Below are positions 60,325-64,000 of a stretch of 64,000 bases of DNA, one piece after another. Both the position numbers and the translations under genes were made by a program. Source of the stretch: DASPSM01 sp963800135 (GTDB lineage: Bacteria; Planctomycetota; Planctomycetia; Planctomycetales; Planctomycetaceae). Location of the stretch: contig CAWCZR010000003.1 in the NCBI GenBank assembly GCA_963800135.1, forward strand, positions 496,001 through 560,000, in the 5' to 3' direction. The notes below the pieces were generated by a model, which saw only the letters and a list, made by a program, of their open reading frames with translations, made no database searches and was not told where the DNA came from. Numbering within the stretch: the first letter of the stretch is position 1; every line of letters begins with the position of its first letter.

Positions 60325-60681
60325 ATGGGGAGCAGCTCCCAACGGCTGGATATCGAAGATGTCGGCGACGTCACAATCGCCAAATTCATCGATAAGAAAA
60401 TCCTCGACGAAAACAACATTCAAATCATCGGCAACCAGCTGTTTGCCCTGGTCGATGAGGACGCCCGCACCAAGATCATCCTCGATTTTTCCAACGTGGA
60501 GTATTTGTCCAGTGCGGCGCTTGGCAAACTGATCACGATGGAGAAAAAAGTGAAGGCGGCCAAAGGAAAGTTGAGGCTCGCCTGCATTCGGCCCGAGATC
60601 TACGAAGTATTCGCCATCACAAAGCTCAATCGGCTGTTCAAAATCTACGAGGACCAGGAACGCGCTCTCGACGGCTTTTGA
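60325..60681 (+). CDS. STAS-domain anti-sigma-factor antagonist
   Basis: 118 residues. SpoIIAA/RsbV-like: VDEDARTKIILDFSNVEYLS with the phosphorylatable serine in YLSSAALGKL (about residue 63-64). GGAAG lies upstream of ATG 60325. The kinase-type gene follows at 60932, so the two are likely a partner-switching pair controlling a sigma factor or phosphatase pathway elsewhere. Confidence 0.88.
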   Translation: MGSSSQRLDIEDVGDVTIAKFIDKKILDENNIQIIGNQLFALVDEDARTKIILDFSNVEYLSSAALGKLITMEKKVKAAKGKLRLACIRPEIYEVFAITKLNRLFKIYEDQERALDGF

Positions 60682-60931
60682 CGGCCGATTCAGACCCACC
60701 GAGTAGGACAGACCGCCGCGGGACATCCCATGCCTGGACTTCCCGCCGCGACCGATCGTGATCAGAGAGACCCGCTCGGGAAGCGCTTTCTCCTCGTGAT
60801 ACGTCACTCCAGCAAATTTGACACTTGGTTCGGTCAGCTCATTCCCGGAGCGCGATTTCGGTGAACCGCCAGGCTTCGCCGATTCGTCCCCGGTGACGGT
60901 CACCCCAACGGGCGCCAGGCTGTTTGTCAGC

Positions 60932-61366
60932 ATGACGTGGATTGAAGAGTTCCAGGTCCGCATCCCCAGCTCCACAATGGAGGGGCAGAGAGTCCAGGAG
61001 CGAATCATCAAGCTCCTGGAGGAGCTCGACTTTCCCGCTCGCGGCATTTTCGGCGTCCGCCTCGCCCTCGAAGAGGCACTCGTCAACGCGATCAAGCACG
61101 GCAACGGGCTGGACCCCAACAAAGAGGTCCAAGTCGCCTGCCAGGTCTCCAGCGAAAAAGTGCGGATCATCATCGAGGATGAAGGCAACGGCTTTCGTCC
61201 CGAGGACGTGCCCGATCCGACCGAAGACGAGAACCTGGAAAAGCCCTGCGGCCGCGGCATCATGCTGATGCGCGCGTTCCTCAGCGTCGTCGAGTACAAC
61301 GAACGCGGCAACCGCGTCGTTCTCGAAAAAAATCGCAACGACGACGGTGCGCCACTCCTCTCCTGA
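60932..61366 (+). CDS. Anti-sigma-factor-like serine kinase (HATPase_c)
   Basis: 144 residues from ATG 60932; the open frame extends upstream but the family starts here. GHKL ATPase: N-box LALEEALVNAIKHGN, IIIEDEGNGFRPEDVPDP (G1) and GRGIMLMRAF (G2). RsbW/SpoIIAB-like kinases bind a sigma factor or phosphorylate their STAS antagonist. 250 bases after the STAS gene, likely partner. Confidence 0.85.
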   Translation: MTWIEEFQVRIPSSTMEGQRVQERIIKLLEELDFPARGIFGVRLALEEALVNAIKHGNGLDPNKEVQVACQVSSEKVRIIIEDEGNGFRPEDVPDPTEDENLEKPCGRGIMLMRAFLSVVEYNERGNRVVLEKNRNDDGAPLLS

Positions 61367-61521
61367 CCGCTCGGCGGTCTCCTCTCCCGACCCGCGCTCG
61401 CACTCACCCGCCGGCAGTTCGGGCTCGTCGGCCGTTTGTGTGACCGCGCCGATTGCGTAAGATTGCGCCCGAGGCCCACGAGATTCGGCCCGAGGATCGT
61501 TCAATCGAAGGAGCTGCTTCC

Positions 61522-63177
61522 ATGCCCGAACGAACCGTCGATGTGCTGGTTGTCGGAGCTGGCCCCGTGGGGCTGACGATGGCCGCCGCGCTACACCATT
61601 ACGGTCTCACGTGTCGCATTGTCGACAAGGCGGCGGTGGCGTCGGACAAATCGAAGGCGCTCGTCGTCTGGAGCCGCACGCTCGAACTGCTCGCCAACCT
61701 GAATCTCGCCGACACCTTCGTCAAGACGGGGCTCAAGGCGACCGGCGCGAGCGTTTACAGCGGCGGCAAGCGGATCTCTCACGTGACGATTGCCGGCGTC
61801 CAGAGCCCGTTCGGCTATCCGCTCATGATCCCCCAGAACGAAACCGAACGGCTGCTCGCCGTGCATCTCACGCAACAGGCGGTCCGCATCGAATGGTGCG
61901 TCGAGCTCACTTCATTTCGTGAAGAGGCGGACGCGGTTGCCTGTACGCTGCGACATACAGACGGCCATCCCGGTGGTCAGGAAGAGTCGTTGCGGGTTCC
62001 GTGGCTGATCGGCTGCGACGGTGCGCACAGCACGGTCCGCCACGGACTGGACATGCCGTTTGTCGGCGAGCCCGAGCCGAACGATTGGCTGCTGGCCGAC
62101 GTGCACATCGAAGGGCCGATCGCCAAGGACGAAATCAGCATCTTCTGGCATCGGCAAGGAGTGCTGGTGTATTTCCCGATCACTCGCGATCGCTGCCGCA
62201 TCATCGCCGACATTGGCACGGCAAAGGGTGACAAGCCGCCGGACCCGACGCTGGCCGAGGTCCAGGCCGTCGTCGACGAGCGCGGTCCGGGCGGGCTGAC
62301 GCTGTCCGATCCGGTTTGGCTCGCCGGCTTTCGCATCAATGAGCGGAAGGTCACTGATTATCGCCGCGGTCGCGTGATGTTGGCCGGCGATGCGGCCCAC
62401 ATTCACAGCCCAGCCGGCGGACAGGGGATGAACACGGGCATGCATGACGCGTTCAACCTCGCCTGGAAGCTCGCGCTGGCCAACCGCGGCCGAGGCAAGA
62501 TCGATGCCCTACTCAATAGCTATTCCGTCGAGCGCAGTGCCGTCGGCGACCAGGTGCTGCACGCGGCGGGGCGGATGACCGTGGTCGCGACTCTGCGAAA
62601 TCCCGTCGCGCAATACCTGCGCAATCATGTCGCCGGCGTGGCGATGTCGTTCGGCTTCGTCCAGGACAAGTTCAAAAACGCGCTCTGCGAGCTGTCGATC
62701 AACTATCGCCACAGCCCCCTCTCGCAGGACGACTGGAGCGGACACGGCGGCGAGTTGGCGGCCGGCGATCGCATGCCCGACGCTCCTCTTGCGCCGGCAA
62801 CGGGAGGCGCAACGACGAGCCTGTTCGCCGTCTTGCGCGGCACGCGACACAACTTGTTCTTGTTCCCGGGGCCGCACGGGCGCGCATCGCTGGCGCCGCT
62901 GCTCGAGATCGCCGAGCGAGTCGAGCGCGATTTCCCCGAGCTCTTCGCCGCGCACCTGATCCTGACTGTTGGCGCCTCCCCGCCCGACCCGAGCGCGACG
63001 CCCGCGAACGTCGCCGTTTGGCTCGACGTCGAGGGGGAGTTGCAACAACAAATTGCGGCCGACGATCGGGCGGTGATCGTCGTGCGGCCCGACGGCTACA
63101 TCGGCTACCGCGGCCAGCCGGCCGACGCCGACAAGCTCGAGCAGTACCTCGATCGCTACCTCGTGCGGAGGACCTAG
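61522..63177 (+). CDS. FAD-dependent aromatic monooxygenase
   Basis: 551 residues from ATG 61522, chosen for GAAGGAGC upstream. PHBH-fold flavin hydroxylase: DVLVVGAGPVGLTMAAALH (FAD dinucleotide site), GCDGAHSTVR (DG motif) and MLAGDAAHIHSPAGGQGMNT (GD motif). The C-terminal ~150 residues resemble the thioredoxin-like domain of MhpA/phenol hydroxylases. Hydroxylates a phenolic or polyketide ring using NAD(P)H and O2; substrate unknown. Confidence 0.9.
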   Translation: MPERTVDVLVVGAGPVGLTMAAALHHYGLTCRIVDKAAVASDKSKALVVWSRTLELLANLNLADTFVKTGLKATGASVYSGGKRISHVTIAGVQSPFGYPLMIPQNETERLLAVHLTQQAVRIEWCVELTSFREEADAVACTLRHTDGHPGGQEESLRVPWLIGCDGAHSTVRHGLDMPFVGEPEPNDWLLADVHIEGPIAKDEISIFWHRQGVLVYFPITRDRCRIIADIGTAKGDKPPDPTLAEVQAVVDERGPGGLTLSDPVWLAGFRINERKVTDYRRGRVMLAGDAAHIHSPAGGQGMNTGMHDAFNLAWKLALANRGRGKIDALLNSYSVERSAVGDQVLHAAGRMTVVATLRNPVAQYLRNHVAGVAMSFGFVQDKFKNALCELSINYRHSPLSQDDWSGHGGELAAGDRMPDAPLAPATGGATTSLFAVLRGTRHNLFLFPGPHGRASLAPLLEIAERVERDFPELFAAHLILTVGASPPDPSATPANVAVWLDVEGELQQQIAADDRAVIVVRPDGYIGYRGQPADADKLEQYLDRYLVRRT

Positions 63178-63307
63178 GCGCGACGTCAACCGTGGTCCGC
63201 CCCGAACGGCGCGAATTTCGGACCCTGCCCTTGCAACGATTTCGGCGATGATCTATTGATGCATGGTCCCGAGGCGTGGCCCCTCCGGTCGCCCTGCGGA
63301 AACCCCT

Positions 63308-63380
63308 TCCCCGATAGCTCAATTGGTAGAGCGAGCGGCTGTTAACCGCTAGGTTCTAGGTTCGAGTCCTAGTCGGGGAG
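63308..63380 (+). tRNA. tRNA-Asn (anticodon GTT)
   Basis: Cloverleaf complete: acceptor TCCCCGA (63308-63314) pairs with TCGGGGA (63373-63379), D-stem GCTC/GAGC, anticodon stem AGCGG/CCGCT with loop CTGTTAA (anticodon GTT at 63341-63343) and T-arm with GGTTCGAGTCC. Discriminator G at 63380; CCA is not encoded. Confidence 0.97.
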
Positions 63381-63422
63381 CCTTGTGCGGCGGGAACGCA
63401 CGCACGCTTCCCGCCCCCACCC

Positions 63423-63460
63423 AAAAAAGACGCCGCGGCCCAGCGCTCGGTGTCTTTTTT
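63423..63460. terminator. Bidirectional terminator after tRNA-Asn
   Basis: AAAAAAGACGCCG pairs with CGGTGTCTTTTTT (one G-T pair), loop of 12 bases, T-run on both strands. It ends tRNA transcription. Confidence 0.85.
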
Positions 63461-63802
63461 TGCGCTTCAAGAACTTGCGGTCCGCGAACGTTCCGCGGCT
63501 AGTCGGACGATCCCGGCCGATCGCGCCGTTTCGTCCGATCTACGGGCTATTGGCGATTTTCCTGTGCCTTCACGTCCAATTGGCTTGCCCGTGCTGTCCA
63601 AGGTCGTGACTCGCACCACCTAGGGTGGCGAGTGCAACTTTAAAGCTAAGCCCATTTCCGAGAAAACGGTCCTTTGATGGTGTTCCCCAAAAAGGCATGA
63701 GACCTCGGGAATCTGACGAGTTCCTCGGAATTGAACGCTGTTCCGACTGTTTGGAACCGGACTCCGATGTGTCAAGCCTCGCGGCGTTGCTCCTGGTTCG
63801 CT
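63461..63802. other. Intergenic region
   Basis: About 340 bases between the tRNA terminator and the partial gene at the right edge. Short frames on both strands exist but none reads like protein. Confidence 0.4.
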
Positions 63803-64000
63803 TCAACCCTGACCTCCGACCTCGAACTCGAACGATTGCGTCGGATCAAGGTGGTCGAGCAGATCATGGTCTTTGGCGATCGGACCGTACTCATCCTTGA
63901 CCTTGTTAAACATCGCCTTCGCTCCGTCCAGGTCCAGCATGAGATTCGCAATCATGCCGGCCTGAATGAATCCGAGCCAGCGATGCAATTTGATCGCCGG
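63803..64000 (-). CDS. Hypothetical protein, N-terminus beyond window
   Basis: At least 65 residues, in frame to the right edge (reads PAIKLHRWLGFIQAGMIANL at the edge). Continues LDGAKAMFNKVKDEYGPIAK and ends FEFEVGGQG. Helical and charged; an internal ATG at 63988 is possible but the frame continues further. No family recognised. Confidence 0.6.
   Translation of the reverse strand, partial: PAIKLHRWLGFIQAGMIANLMLDLDGAKAMFNKVKDEYGPIAKDHDLLDHLDPTQSFEFEVGGQG

Overview
The window looks like chromosomal DNA of a planctomycete, probably Pirellulales-like. It is GC-rich and carries a DUF1501 Tat-exported protein, PQQ/NHL propeller proteins, a very long secretin with lipoprotein and BON partners, a split cytochrome b operon with a multihaem cytochrome c, and many small proteins of planctomycete type. 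The lineage call is inference from gene content, because no rRNA is present.

Layout. 1-5.7 kb (minus strand): a cytochrome bc/b6f-like respiratory operon in the order Rieske, cytochrome b N-half, cytochrome b C-half, multihaem cytochrome c; the last gene runs off the left edge. 6.1-11.1 kb: a D-glutamate cyclase-like gene, two small proteins, hemB, a TatD-like hydrolase, two small proteins and a frameshifted SRPBCC gene. 11.1-12.2 kb: non-coding, with a diverged GGGAC-rich tandem duplication. 12.3-15.7 kb: polysaccharide genes (WecA/MraY-like transferase, UDP-glucuronate 4-epimerase-like) and a YdeI-like gene. 16.0-22.5 kb: secretin, lipoprotein and BON protein, closed by a strong terminator.

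22.9-39.4 kb is an accessory, phage-like island, entirely on the plus strand except for one doubtful small ORF. It holds a long chain of tiny, often overlapping genes (several membrane-anchored), CsrA, a papain-like protease, a thioredoxin-like lipoprotein and a packaging core: ParB-like protein, ABC-ATPase/GNAT fusion, putative small terminase and large terminase. Zinc-finger proteins and unknown proteins follow. I recognise no portal, capsid, tail, integrase or repressor. This is the most unusual part of the window.

39.9-48.1 kb (minus strand): membrane glycosyltransferase, SDR sugar epimerase, PQQ propeller protein, PhnD-like binding protein, NHL-like propeller protein and DUF1501 protein. 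48.5-52.9 kb: PspA-like, DUF2157-like, a TlpA-type thioredoxin protein and a small CPWCG protein. 52.9-58.9 kb (minus strand): a continuous reading frame joining CTP synthase to TruB across a REP-like inverted repeat, then kdsB, a membrane protein and an alpha/beta hydrolase. 59.2-63.4 kb: an arginine-deiminase-fold amidinotransferase, a STAS/HATPase partner-switch pair, an FAD monooxygenase and tRNA-Asn. A partial gene crosses the right edge.

At least thirteen genes carry one-base frame breaks (fourteen sites), many in short homopolymer or GC runs and several in genes that should be intact. Base-level consensus errors are therefore a serious possibility; frameshifted genes are given with their full apparent span.
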